DNA from: DATKFM01 sp035544395
GTDB taxonomy: Bacteria > Pseudomonadota > Alphaproteobacteria > Dongiales > Dongiaceae
DNA length: 21,159 nt
NCBI GenBank assembly: GCA_035544395.1
Contig: DATKFM010000109.1
Location: 1 to 21,159 of the forward strand
Reading direction: 5' to 3'
In this document: positions 7,607-14,081 of the stretch, piece after piece
Numbering within the stretch: the first letter of the stretch is position 1
How the letters are laid out: each line of letters starts with the position of its first letter
Translations under genes and position numbers: made by a program
Notes under the pieces: generated by a model
Databases searched by the model: none
The model's input: the letters and a program-made list of their open reading frames with translations, nothing else
What the model was told of the DNA's origin: nothing

Positions 7607-8048
7607 GGTCCCAAACCGGCGCCGAAACTGCGCCGCTCCATTCGCAAACGGTTGAAGAATGACAGCGCGCAATGACGCGAATGCGTCCGGAAAACTGCGG
7701 CTATCGAACCTCTAGAGGGTTAGGGAAGCAGGTGGCCGGGGGACCCCGTGGCCGACCTGCGTAGCACCGGACCTAACGTTCGGCGCCGCCGGGACTGAAC
7801 GGCAAATACATACGGATCATGCACGCCTCCCGGCGATTTGTTGCGAAGGAAACGTGAACATACCCAATGAGTCGGCGGAAATCAAGATGGAAGCTTGAAT
7901 TGAGTTCAGCAGAACTTGGCAAATGATGGGGACTCCAGGAAACGAACTCTTAGGCAATTGCCTTCAGGCTTACCGCCGCTTGGTGGAGATTGCTGTTCGG
8001 CTTGGCGATCAGTCTCTGGGATGCAGCCTCGGGCTTAGGATAATTCGG
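7607..8048. other. 442-bp divergent intergenic region between ABC exporter and ankyrin gene
   Basis: No convincing gene is seen. It must hold promoters for both flanking genes, but no clear -35/-10 pair could be chosen. A strong hairpin lies at 7729-7759, and a short CTCTAGAG palindrome just precedes it. From 7923 the ankyrin frame is open upstream of its chosen start, so an N-terminal extension of 42 residues is formally possible; it shows no recognisable motif. The stretch near 7800-7920 is less GC-rich than its surroundings, as expected for a regulatory region. Confidence 0.5.
7729..7759. repeat. GC-rich inverted repeat (hairpin) in intergenic region
   Basis: Arms CAGGTGGCC and TGGCCGACCTG flank a GGGGG-A-CCCC core, so CAGGT pairs with ACCTG, GGCC with GGCC and GGGG with CCCC, with small mismatches. 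It has no T-tract, so it is not a standard terminator. It lies about 125 bp upstream of the ABC exporter start and could be a regulatory hairpin or an operator. Confidence 0.4.
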
Positions 8049-8420
8049 ATGCCAACGCTCCAGGAGGTTCTCGACAAACTCAACCGGACGTTTTCATTCT
8101 GGAAGGAGGATGACGGTCCAGCCACGACGGCCAACGATCGTGGGGTTTGTCTGGACTATCCGCTACACAAGATCGCTATCTGGGGTGACGTGGCAGCCGC
8201 CGAAGTGCTTCTCGATCATGGTGCCGACATCAACGCGCGCGGCGAGGACGACGACACACCCCTGCATCGCGCGATTATGGGAGGTCACGCAGAGATGGTA
8301 AGCCTACTGCTCTCCCGCGGTGCCAACGCAGAACAGCGCGATAGGTATGGCAGTTCCAGCCGTGAGAGTGCGATGAGTTCAGGCAATGCCGCGATCATTG
8401 GGGTCATGAAAAGGCATTGA
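8049..8420 (+). CDS. Small ankyrin repeat protein
   Basis: 123 aa with no signal peptide, so probably cytoplasmic. After an N-terminal helical lead (MPTLQEVLDKLNRTFSFW) there are about two full ankyrin repeats and a degenerate third: YPLHKIAIWGDVAAAEVLLDHGADINAR, then TPLHRAIMGGHAEMVSLLLSRGANAEQR, then a short variant ending in KRH. The TPLH and GADIN-type motifs are diagnostic. Ankyrin repeats bind protein partners; no partner is suggested by the neighbours. Start: ATG at 8049, with AGGA about 9 bases upstream. A longer frame from 7923 exists but its extra 42 residues are unlike any ankyrin cap. It stands alone on its strand between a divergent exporter gene and a convergent secreted-protein gene. 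Confidence 0.7.
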   Translation: MPTLQEVLDKLNRTFSFWKEDDGPATTANDRGVCLDYPLHKIAIWGDVAAAEVLLDHGADINARGEDDDTPLHRAIMGGHAEMVSLLLSRGANAEQRDRYGSSSRESAMSSGNAAIIGVMKRH

Positions 8421-8434
8421 AGCTTAGTTTCAAT

Positions 8435-8449
8435 GAGACTGTCAGTCTC
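8435..8449. terminator. Short hairpin after the ankyrin gene
   Basis: GAGACT-GTC-AGTCTC is a perfect 6-bp inverted repeat 15 bases after the ankyrin stop codon. There is no T-tract, so it is a weak terminator candidate. It is paired with the larger hairpin at 8459-8486. Confidence 0.35.
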
Positions 8450-8458
8450 GCGCAAACC

Positions 8459-8486
8459 AAGACCCAGTGCTTCAGAGCGCGGTCTT
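8459..8486. terminator. Bidirectional terminator-like hairpin between convergent genes
   Basis: AAGACC and GGTCTT form the outer stem; within it GTGCT and AGCGC pair around a TCAG loop, with a two-base bulge. It sits between the convergent ankyrin gene (stop 8420) and the secreted small protein gene (stop 8511), where a shared terminator is expected. The tract after the stem is only weakly T-rich on either strand, so efficiency is uncertain. Confidence 0.4.
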
Positions 8487-8510
8487 TGATCCGTAGTTCG
8501 TGCAGCAACC

Positions 8511-8909
8511 CTACTTATCCTGGCGCCGCAGCCGGAGGATCGGCTTGTCCGGCAGGTTGGCGTCAGGTGTCGCGAACCCGATTTCATCGCTGAAGCCCGT
8601 GCTGCCGCCGGATTGCGGCTCTTCGGGGTTTTGGTTGAGGTCTTCGTTCAACGAGGCGACACCAACGCCGCAGTCGACGAGGCCGGTGACATCGTAGTCA
8701 CAGAACAACACAACCTTCACGCCCGGCACTATCCAGCGCATTTCGGCGGTCGGCTTGAGCGGGTAGACCACGTTGTCGTCGAGCGTGACCTTCCGCGCGT
8801 CCTTGTCGACCGCGCTGACATAGCCGGTGATCTGCTCCTGCTTTGCTTCTGCGCTCATCGCAGACAGCAGCACGACCGCTCCGCCCAGGACGGCAATTGT
8901 TCTCAACAT
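8511..8909 (-). CDS. Small secreted DUF1344-like protein
   Basis: 132 aa. The N-terminus MLRTIAVLGGAVVLLSAMSAEA is a Sec signal peptide with cleavage likely after SAEA. The mature part starts with a small beta domain, ITGYVSAVDKDARKVTLDDNVVYPL, that resembles DUF1344 (KVTG-V-AVD-TVTLDDG-Y). Two cysteines (CDYDVTGLVDC) eight residues apart could form a periplasmic disulfide. The C-terminal 40 residues are polar, low in hydrophobics, and not recognised. Function is unknown. It is divergent from ku, and a GGAAC-N19-TT motif at 8993-9018 points toward it. The ribosome site (GAGAG) is weak. Confidence 0.75.
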   Translation of the reverse strand: MLRTIAVLGGAVVLLSAMSAEAKQEQITGYVSAVDKDARKVTLDDNVVYPLKPTAEMRWIVPGVKVVLFCDYDVTGLVDCGVGVASLNEDLNQNPEEPQSGGSTGFSDEIGFATPDANLPDKPILRLRRQDK

Positions 8910-8992
8910 AAAGGTCTCTCTCGCCTGCCGCGGCCCCTAAAAATCGCCGCCCCGCCCCATAGATAGTGCCAGACGGGCGGTTCGCCAATGGA

Positions 8993-9018
8993 AATGACAT
9001 AGCTGCGATGTTTGTTCC
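8993..9018 (-). promoter_or_regulatory. Candidate EcfG/RpoE2 stress promoter toward the DUF1344-like gene
   Basis: On the minus strand GGAAC (9018-9014) is followed after 19 bases by TT (8994-8993), with the -10 region reading CATT against a consensus of CGTT. This fits the GGAAC-N18/19-TT pattern reported for RpoE2 of Sinorhizobium meliloti. Transcription would start about 75-80 bases before the ATG at 8909. It is the mirror partner of the ku-directed motif and shares its inverted repeat. Confidence 0.4.
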
Positions 9019-9046
9019 GGCTTGCCGGCCGCTGGGCGCGGAACAA
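9012..9046. repeat. Perfect 8-bp inverted repeat in the ku divergent promoter region
   Basis: TTGTTCCG (9012-9019) and CGGAACAA (9039-9046) are exact reverse complements separated by 19 bp. Each arm contains an outward-pointing GGAAC, so the symmetry may simply reflect two divergent sigma-factor -35 elements. Alternatively it is an operator for a dimeric regulator. Confidence 0.55.
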
Positions 9047-9064
9047 CGGGACGCGTCGCTGGTT
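9040..9064 (+). promoter_or_regulatory. Candidate EcfG/RpoE2 general stress promoter for ku-ligD
   Basis: GGAAC (9040-9044) is followed after 18 bases by TT (9063-9064); the -10 reads GGTT against CGTT, one mismatch. This fits the alphaproteobacterial general stress sigma factor pattern GGAAC-N16/17-CGTT. The start of transcription would fall near 9072, leaving a short leader of about 25-30 bases before the ku start codon. Promoter identity is inference from motif and spacing. Confidence 0.5.
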
Positions 9065-9099
9065 CTGTTAGCATACTTCTCCAGATTCCGGGGATGCCC

Positions 9100-9957
9100 A
9101 TGCCCGCTCGCCCCTATTGGACCGGGTCCATCCGGTTGTCGCTGGTCGTGCTGCCCGTCCAGATATTTTCCGCCGTGGATCCGGCCGGCGCCGTGCGCTT
9201 TCACCAGATCCACAAGCGTAGCGGCAAGCGCGTCCGCTATCAGAAGATCGTCGAAGGAGGCGGGCCGGTCGAAAACGAGGATATCGTCAAGGGCTTCGAG
9301 ATCTCGAAGGACCGCTATGTCGCCATCGATCCCGAAGACCTGAAGAAACTCCGCCTCGAGACGGCGGAAAGCTTCAACATTGTCCAGTTTGTAGATCGCA
9401 ACGAGATCGACGCCATCTATTTCGACGAGCCCTATTTCGTGGTGCCGGACGGTGAAGCCGGGCAGGAGGCCTTTGCGGTGATCCGTGACGCCCTGCGTGC
9501 CAGCCGGAAGATTGGTCTCGGACAGATTGCTGTCTCTGGCCGGGAGCGCATCGCCGCGATCCAACCCTGTGGCAAGGGTATGCTGCTGGAAACCCTGCGC
9601 TATGACGATGACCTGAAGAACGCCCGGGATTTCTTCTCCGGGATTAAGGACAAGAAAGCGGATAGCGATCAGCTCGCCCTTGCGAAGAAATTGATCGAGC
9701 AGAAATCAGCAGCCTTCGCGCCTGAAAAATTCAAGGACCACTATGAAAGTGCGGTGCGCGAGCTGATCAAGCGCAAATCGAAAGGACGCAAAATCGCCGC
9801 CGAAGAGCCGCAGCCCCGCCGCGGGGCCGACGTGATCGATTTCGTTGAAGCCCTCAAGCGCAGCCTGGGCAAAAGCGGGAAGGGCAAGCCAGCTGCCGCA
9901 TCCGCCAAGGTTCGTAAGGCGGCAGCCAAATCTGCGGCGCGGCGGCGGCACGGATGA
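9100..9957 (+). CDS. ku: Ku DNA end-binding protein for non-homologous end joining
   Basis: 285 aa. Homodimeric ring that threads onto double-strand DNA ends and recruits LigD. The protein begins MPARPYWTGSIRLSLVVLPVQIF, the standard bacterial Ku opening, followed by the beta-barrel core (FHQIHKRSGKRVRYQKI, YVAIDPEDLKKL, YFDEPYFVVPDG, ALRASRKIGLGQIAVSGRERIAAIQPCGKGMLLETLRY). Near the end VIDFVEALKRSL matches the minimal C-terminal region involved in LigD contact. It is followed by a Lys/Ala/Arg-rich tail, which in other Ku proteins adds DNA binding. Start: ATG at 9100, with GGGG six bases upstream; an ATG two codons earlier (9094) is equally in frame but has no spacing for that site. The stop overlaps the ligD start in ATGA, indicating coupled translation. 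Confidence 0.95.
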   Translation: MPARPYWTGSIRLSLVVLPVQIFSAVDPAGAVRFHQIHKRSGKRVRYQKIVEGGGPVENEDIVKGFEISKDRYVAIDPEDLKKLRLETAESFNIVQFVDRNEIDAIYFDEPYFVVPDGEAGQEAFAVIRDALRASRKIGLGQIAVSGRERIAAIQPCGKGMLLETLRYDDDLKNARDFFSGIKDKKADSDQLALAKKLIEQKSAAFAPEKFKDHYESAVRELIKRKSKGRKIAAEEPQPRRGADVIDFVEALKRSLGKSGKGKPAAASAKVRKAAAKSAARRRHG

Positions 9958-12524
9958 AGGCGACCGGTCATCAGCACAAACCGGCGGATGCACTTTCAGT
10001 TTACCGCACCAAGCGCGATTTCACGAAAACCGCCGAGCCCAAAGGAAAGACGGGGCGCGCCGGCGGCAACCGCTATCTCATCCAGAAGCATGACGCGCGC
10101 CGGCTGCACTACGATTTGCGGCTGGAAATGGACGGAGTCCTCAAAAGCTGGGCGGTGACTCGCGGCCCCAGCATCGATCCGGGCGACAAGCGCCTGGCGG
10201 TGCAGGTGGAGGACCATCCGCTTGAATACGGCGACTTCGAAGGCACGATCCCCGCCGGCGAGTATGGCGGCGGCACCGTGATGCTGTGGGACAGTGGAAC
10301 CTGGGAACCGCTTGGCGATGGTCACCGGATGCTGCGAAACGGCAGGCTGACTTTCCGGCTGCGCGGCAAGAAGCTGAAAGGCGAATGGCATCTGGTTCGC
10401 ATGCGCGGTTCGCCGCGGGAAAAGCGCGCCAATTGGCTGCTGATCAAGAGCCGGGATGACTCCGCTAGGCCGGGTTCGGGCGACATTGTCGTGACGCGCC
10501 AAGACCGCAGTGTGAAGACTGGCATGACCCTGAAGCAGATCGAGTCGGACAAGAAAGGCAAGCAGTGGTCGAGCAAGAAGCGCACCGCCGAGAAGCGCGT
10601 TGAGACATCCCCGGAGCCGAAACGTGAAGCGGTGCCAGCCCGGAAAACGGGTAAGATCAAGCTGGGGCGCGCCGGCCCCATGCCGGATTTCGTCCCCCTG
10701 CAGCTTGCGACACGGGTCGCCGAACCGCCGGACGGTTCCCGCTGGATCCATGAGATCAAGTTCGATGGCTACCGAGCCGAGGCACGGCTGGAAGGCGGCA
10801 AGGTCAAGATACTGACCCGCAGCGGCTTGGATTGGACCGCCCGCTTTCCCAGCATCGCCAAAGCCGTTGCCGCACTGCCGGCCAACCGAGCACTGATCGA
10901 TGGCGAGATCATTGCGCTGGACCGAGGCAATGCGCCGAGCTTCGCGCTGCTGCAGCAGGCGCTTTCGGAGGACCGCGACGAAGGCCTGATCTACATGGTT
11001 TTCGATCTCTTGCACCTCGATGGGCGCGATGTGAGCAAGCTGGCGTTGCGCGACCGGAAGGAACTTCTGGCTGAGCTGGTCCGTACCGCCGATCCGTCCA
11101 TCCGCTACAGCGACCATTTCGGCGGCGACGCGCAGAAGCTCTACCGCCATGCCTGCCGCATGGCGCTCGAAGGCGTGGTGTCGAAAATGGCTGATGACCC
11201 CTACCGCTCCGGGCGCGGCCGGAGCTGGGTAAAGTCCAAATGCCGCGAGCGGCAGGAGTTCGTCATTGGCGGCTATACCGATCCCCAGGGAAGCCGCCAG
11301 GGGCTCGGCGCGCTGCTGCTGGGCTATTGGCAGTCAGGCCGTTTCGTTTATGCCGGCCGCGTCGGCACAGGGTTCGGCGACGAAGCGGGCCGAAAGCTGC
11401 GCAAGAAACTAGACGCAATTGCGACCGCCCGCAGCCCTTTCGGGGAAACGCCGGGACTGGCGCGGCGCGGCGTGCATTTCGTGACTCCGAAGCTGGTGGC
11501 GGAAGTGGAGTTTGCCACCTGGACGGCGGACGGGTTGGTGCGGCAGGCTTCCTTTATCGCCCTGCGCGACGACAAGCCGGCCAAGGCAATCGGCCGCGAG
11601 CGGGTACGGGAGGCGTCGGAGGTCACAGTGAAGCAATCCAGCGGCGAACAGCAGGTGAGTGGCGTCAAGCTGACCCACCCGGATCGGATTCTCTATCCCA
11701 AGCTCAAGCTGACGAAAGCCGATCTGGCGGAATACTACCTCAGCGTCGCCGAACTGCTGCTGCCCTATGTCGCCGACCGGCCGCTGTCGATCGTGCGCTG
11801 TCCCGATGGGCAGAATGGCGCCTGCTTCTATCAGAAGCATCTCTCGGCGGGCATGCCCAAGGCGATCAAGCCAATCCGTCTACGGGAAAGCGGCGCCCCC
11901 AAGCAATATGTGTCGGTCAGCGATACGGCGGGCCTGGTGGCCCTGGTGCAGTTCGGTGTGCTCGAGCTTCATCCCTGGGGCTGCGCGGCCGGCAAGATCG
12001 AGTCCGCCGATCGCATCATCTTCGATCTCGATCCCGATCCGGCGGTGCCCTGGCCGAAAGTCGTCGCTGCAGCGAAATTGGTGCGCGACCGGCTGACGTC
12101 GGTGGGTCTGCAAAGTTTCGTCAAGACAACAGGTGGCAAGGGACTGCACGTCGCGGCACCGCTGTCGCCGCCTATGCCCTGGCCAGCCGTGAAATCCTTC
12201 ACCCAGGCCTTCGCGGCGCAGATGGCCGCCGATGCGCCCGATGAATTCATCGCCAAGAGTTCGAAGGCCGCACGACGCGGCAAGATATTCATCGACTATC
12301 TCCGCAATCAGCGCGGCGCGACTGCCGTGGCGCCTTACTCGACCCGCGCGACCCCTGGGGCAACCGTGTCCATGCCGCTGGACTGGAAGGAACTCACGGG
12401 CAGCCTGCGGTCCGATGCATTCAATGTGACCAACATTTCGGCGCGGCTGAAGCGCCGGAAACGTGATCCTTGGAAAGAGTTTTTCACGGTGCGGCAAACA
12501 ATCGATCGCAAACTTTATAGATAG
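9954..12524 (+). CDS. ligD: Multifunctional NHEJ ligase LigD (phosphoesterase-ligase-polymerase)
   Basis: 856 aa with all three LigD modules in the Pseudomonas order. (1) 3'-phosphoesterase, about residues 20-180: QKHDARRLHYDLRLE carries His46, His52 and Asp54, matching the manganese and catalytic residues of the family. (2) ATP-dependent DNA ligase, about 235-530: nucleotidyl-accepting Lys269 in EIKFDGYR, then IDGEIIALD and EGVVSKMADDPYRSGR. (3) Primase-like polymerase, about 560-850: VKLTHPDRILYPK, and the metal pair Asp691/Asp693 in IIFDLDPDPAVPW, then TTGGKGLHVAAPL. It processes, fills and seals DNA ends held by Ku. A basic, poorly conserved linker (about 185-235) joins the first two modules. 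Length is normal and no catalytic residue is missing. The start overlaps ku by 4 bp. Confidence 0.97.
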   Translation: MKATGHQHKPADALSVYRTKRDFTKTAEPKGKTGRAGGNRYLIQKHDARRLHYDLRLEMDGVLKSWAVTRGPSIDPGDKRLAVQVEDHPLEYGDFEGTIPAGEYGGGTVMLWDSGTWEPLGDGHRMLRNGRLTFRLRGKKLKGEWHLVRMRGSPREKRANWLLIKSRDDSARPGSGDIVVTRQDRSVKTGMTLKQIESDKKGKQWSSKKRTAEKRVETSPEPKREAVPARKTGKIKLGRAGPMPDFVPLQLATRVAEPPDGSRWIHEIKFDGYRAEARLEGGKVKILTRSGLDWTARFPSIAKAVAALPANRALIDGEIIALDRGNAPSFALLQQALSEDRDEGLIYMVFDLLHLDGRDVSKLALRDRKELLAELVRTADPSIRYSDHFGGDAQKLYRHACRMALEGVVSKMADDPYRSGRGRSWVKSKCRERQEFVIGGYTDPQGSRQGLGALLLGYWQSGRFVYAGRVGTGFGDEAGRKLRKKLDAIATARSPFGETPGLARRGVHFVTPKLVAEVEFATWTADGLVRQASFIALRDDKPAKAIGRERVREASEVTVKQSSGEQQVSGVKLTHPDRILYPKLKLTKADLAEYYLSVAELLLPYVADRPLSIVRCPDGQNGACFYQKHLSAGMPKAIKPIRLRESGAPKQYVSVSDTAGLVALVQFGVLELHPWGCAAGKIESADRIIFDLDPDPAVPWPKVVAAAKLVRDRLTSVGLQSFVKTTGGKGLHVAAPLSPPMPWPAVKSFTQAFAAQMAADAPDEFIAKSSKAARRGKIFIDYLRNQRGATAVAPYSTRATPGATVSMPLDWKELTGSLRSDAFNVTNISARLKRRKRDPWKEFFTVRQTIDRKLYR

Positions 12525-12724
12525 AAGCTCCATCCGTTCCCTCCGACGAACTGCCCATGCGATAGGCCGAGATTTGGCACCATGGCTGAGCGGTTTCCTA
12601 AGCGAAACTGCTGCAAAATTGGGACATGACTAGGCCTGCCTTGGTTCCTTGTATTGTCGCGCCGGTGCCCCTAGCATCCCCGTCCCGCGCAAAGCGGAAA
12701 CAATCTCTGATATGGGAGGATTTC

Positions 12725-13210
12725 ATGCGGTTCTGGATGTTGACGGGCGTTTCTCTGATCGGTCTGGCCTTCGGCGGCAACGCTTGGGCTGTGGACGCGG
12801 ATCAGAAGATCGAGGTGGCCGGTTCGGTGGATAAGGCGTGGGCGCTGCTGGGCGATTTCTGCGGGATCGCGAACTGGCATCCGGCGATCGCAAAGTGCGA
12901 GATGAAGGACATGGACGGCGCCAAGATCCGCACGCTCACGACGCAGGATGGCGGCGTGCTGGTGGAAAAGCTGACCAACTGGGACGACGCGGCCCATTCC
13001 TACAGCTACGAGATCCTGGAGAGCCCGCTGCCGGTCGCCAATTATGCCTCGACCATCAAGGTAGAAGCGGGCAGCGCGGCCGACACGGTGGCCATCGACT
13101 GGTCGTCGACCTTTGACGCCAAGGGCGCATCGGATGAGGACGCCAAGAAGACGATCCTCGGCATCTATGATGCCGGCCTCGGCTCGTTGAAAGAAAAGCT
13201 AGCCCAGTAG
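12725..13210 (+). CDS. Secreted SRPBCC-domain protein (MxaD-like)
   Basis: 161 aa. MRFWMLTGVSLIGLAFGGNAWA is a Sec signal peptide, so the protein is probably periplasmic. The mature chain is one SRPBCC (START/Bet v1-like) ligand-cavity domain: IEVAGSVDKAWALLGDFCGIANWHPAIAKCE, then a strand-rich part with HSYSYEILESPLPVANY and ending in a long C-terminal helix. The pattern resembles MxaD, a periplasmic protein affecting electron transfer from methanol dehydrogenase to cytochrome cL in methylotrophs, but no methanol oxidation gene is in the window, so that role is not claimed. Start: ATG at 12725, with GGGAGG 5 bases upstream; the open frame upstream lacks a signal sequence. It follows ligD by 200 bp and is probably transcribed separately. 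Confidence 0.82.
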   Translation: MRFWMLTGVSLIGLAFGGNAWAVDADQKIEVAGSVDKAWALLGDFCGIANWHPAIAKCEMKDMDGAKIRTLTTQDGGVLVEKLTNWDDAAHSYSYEILESPLPVANYASTIKVEAGSAADTVAIDWSSTFDAKGASDEDAKKTILGIYDAGLGSLKEKLAQ

Positions 13211-13223
13211 TTGCCGGGTTTGC

Positions 13224-13247
13224 GCGGGCGCCTGTCGCGGCGCCCGC
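13224..13247. terminator. Bidirectional hairpin between convergent genes
   Basis: GCGGGCGCC and GGCGCCCGC form a perfect 9-bp stem with a six-base loop. It lies between the stop of the SRPBCC gene (13210) and the stop of the convergent permease gene (13254). No T-tract follows on either strand, but the stem is very stable and the position is what a shared terminator would occupy. Confidence 0.55.
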
Positions 13248-13253
13248 CGCTGC

Positions 13254-14078
13254 CTACTTGCCGTAGCGCAGGCGCTCCGACCGCCGGCGGAGCATTTCCA
13301 CCGTCAGGAGCAGCAGGATCGATACGAGGATCAGTAGCGTCGCCACCGCGGCGATGCCTGGGCTGACATATTCCCGCACGCCGCTCCAGATTTGCCGCGG
13401 CAGCGTGCGCTGCTCGGGTGCCGCGATAAACAGCGTCACCACGATCTCATCGAATGAAGTCGCGAAGGCGAACAGGCCGCCGGAAGCGATGCCCGGGAAG
13501 ATGATCGGCAGCGTCACCTTTCGGAAGGCGGTGAGCGGCGGTGCGCCCAGGTTGCTGGCTGCACGGGCGAGGTTGGTGTCGAAGCCGTCCAGTGTCGCCA
13601 GCACGGTGACGACCACGAACGGCACCGCCAGCGCGGTGTGGGCCAGGATCAGGCCGGCATAGGTTCCCCACAGCCCGACCGCCGCCAGGAGGAAATACAT
13701 GGCGACGGCGGTGATAACGATGGGGATGAGCAGCGGCGAGATGATGATGCCGATCAGCAGCGGCCTCCAGCGGAAGCGCATGCGCCAAAGGCCCATGGCG
13801 GCCGATGTTCCGAGCGTCATCGCCAGGATCGTGGTGGAAACGCCAATGAACAGGCTGTTCTTCGCCGCATCGATCCAGGCATCGCCCTCGAGGATGCGCT
13901 GATACCACCTGAGCGAAAATCCAGGCAGCGGAAAGGCGAGCATGTCACCGGATGTAAAGGAGATCGGCACGATGATAACAATCGGCAGCAGCAGGAAGAG
14001 CAGCACGACATAGCAGAGCAGCCGCGCGCCATGATGCCAGATCCGGTCTTCCAGGGAGGCGTAAGCGGGCAGCGCCAT
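13254..14078 (-). CDS. ABC transporter permease, PotC-like (polyamine/opine type)
   Basis: 274 aa inner-membrane protein with about six membrane segments, starting LLCYVVLLFLLLPIVIIVPISF. It carries the EAA loop that contacts the ATPase, seen as RAASNLGAPPLTAFRKVTLPIIFPGI. The motif FATSFDEIVVTLFI is typical of PotC-type permeases of spermidine/putrescine and related amine importers. The ATG is only 3 bases after the stop of the first permease gene, so the two are translated together and should form the heterodimeric channel. No ATPase gene follows: the next gene is convergent. Substrate is unassigned; family members import polyamines, opines, or other small amines or acids. Confidence 0.9.
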   Translation of the reverse strand: MALPAYASLEDRIWHHGARLLCYVVLLFLLLPIVIIVPISFTSGDMLAFPLPGFSLRWYQRILEGDAWIDAAKNSLFIGVSTTILAMTLGTSAAMGLWRMRFRWRPLLIGIIISPLLIPIVITAVAMYFLLAAVGLWGTYAGLILAHTALAVPFVVVTVLATLDGFDTNLARAASNLGAPPLTAFRKVTLPIIFPGIASGGLFAFATSFDEIVVTLFIAAPEQRTLPRQIWSGVREYVSPGIAAVATLLILVSILLLLTVEMLRRRSERLRYGK

Positions 14079-14081
14079 GGG

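Noticed and set aside
12575..12625. tRNA-like string GGCTGAGCGGTTTCCTAAGC after ligD
   Set aside because: It resembles a serine/leucine tRNA D-arm, but no acceptor stem, anticodon stem or T-arm pairs around it.
12725..13210. Assignment of the SRPBCC protein as CoxG
   Set aside because: CoxG also has an SRPBCC domain, but this protein has a signal peptide and lies 7 kb from the cox genes in another unit.
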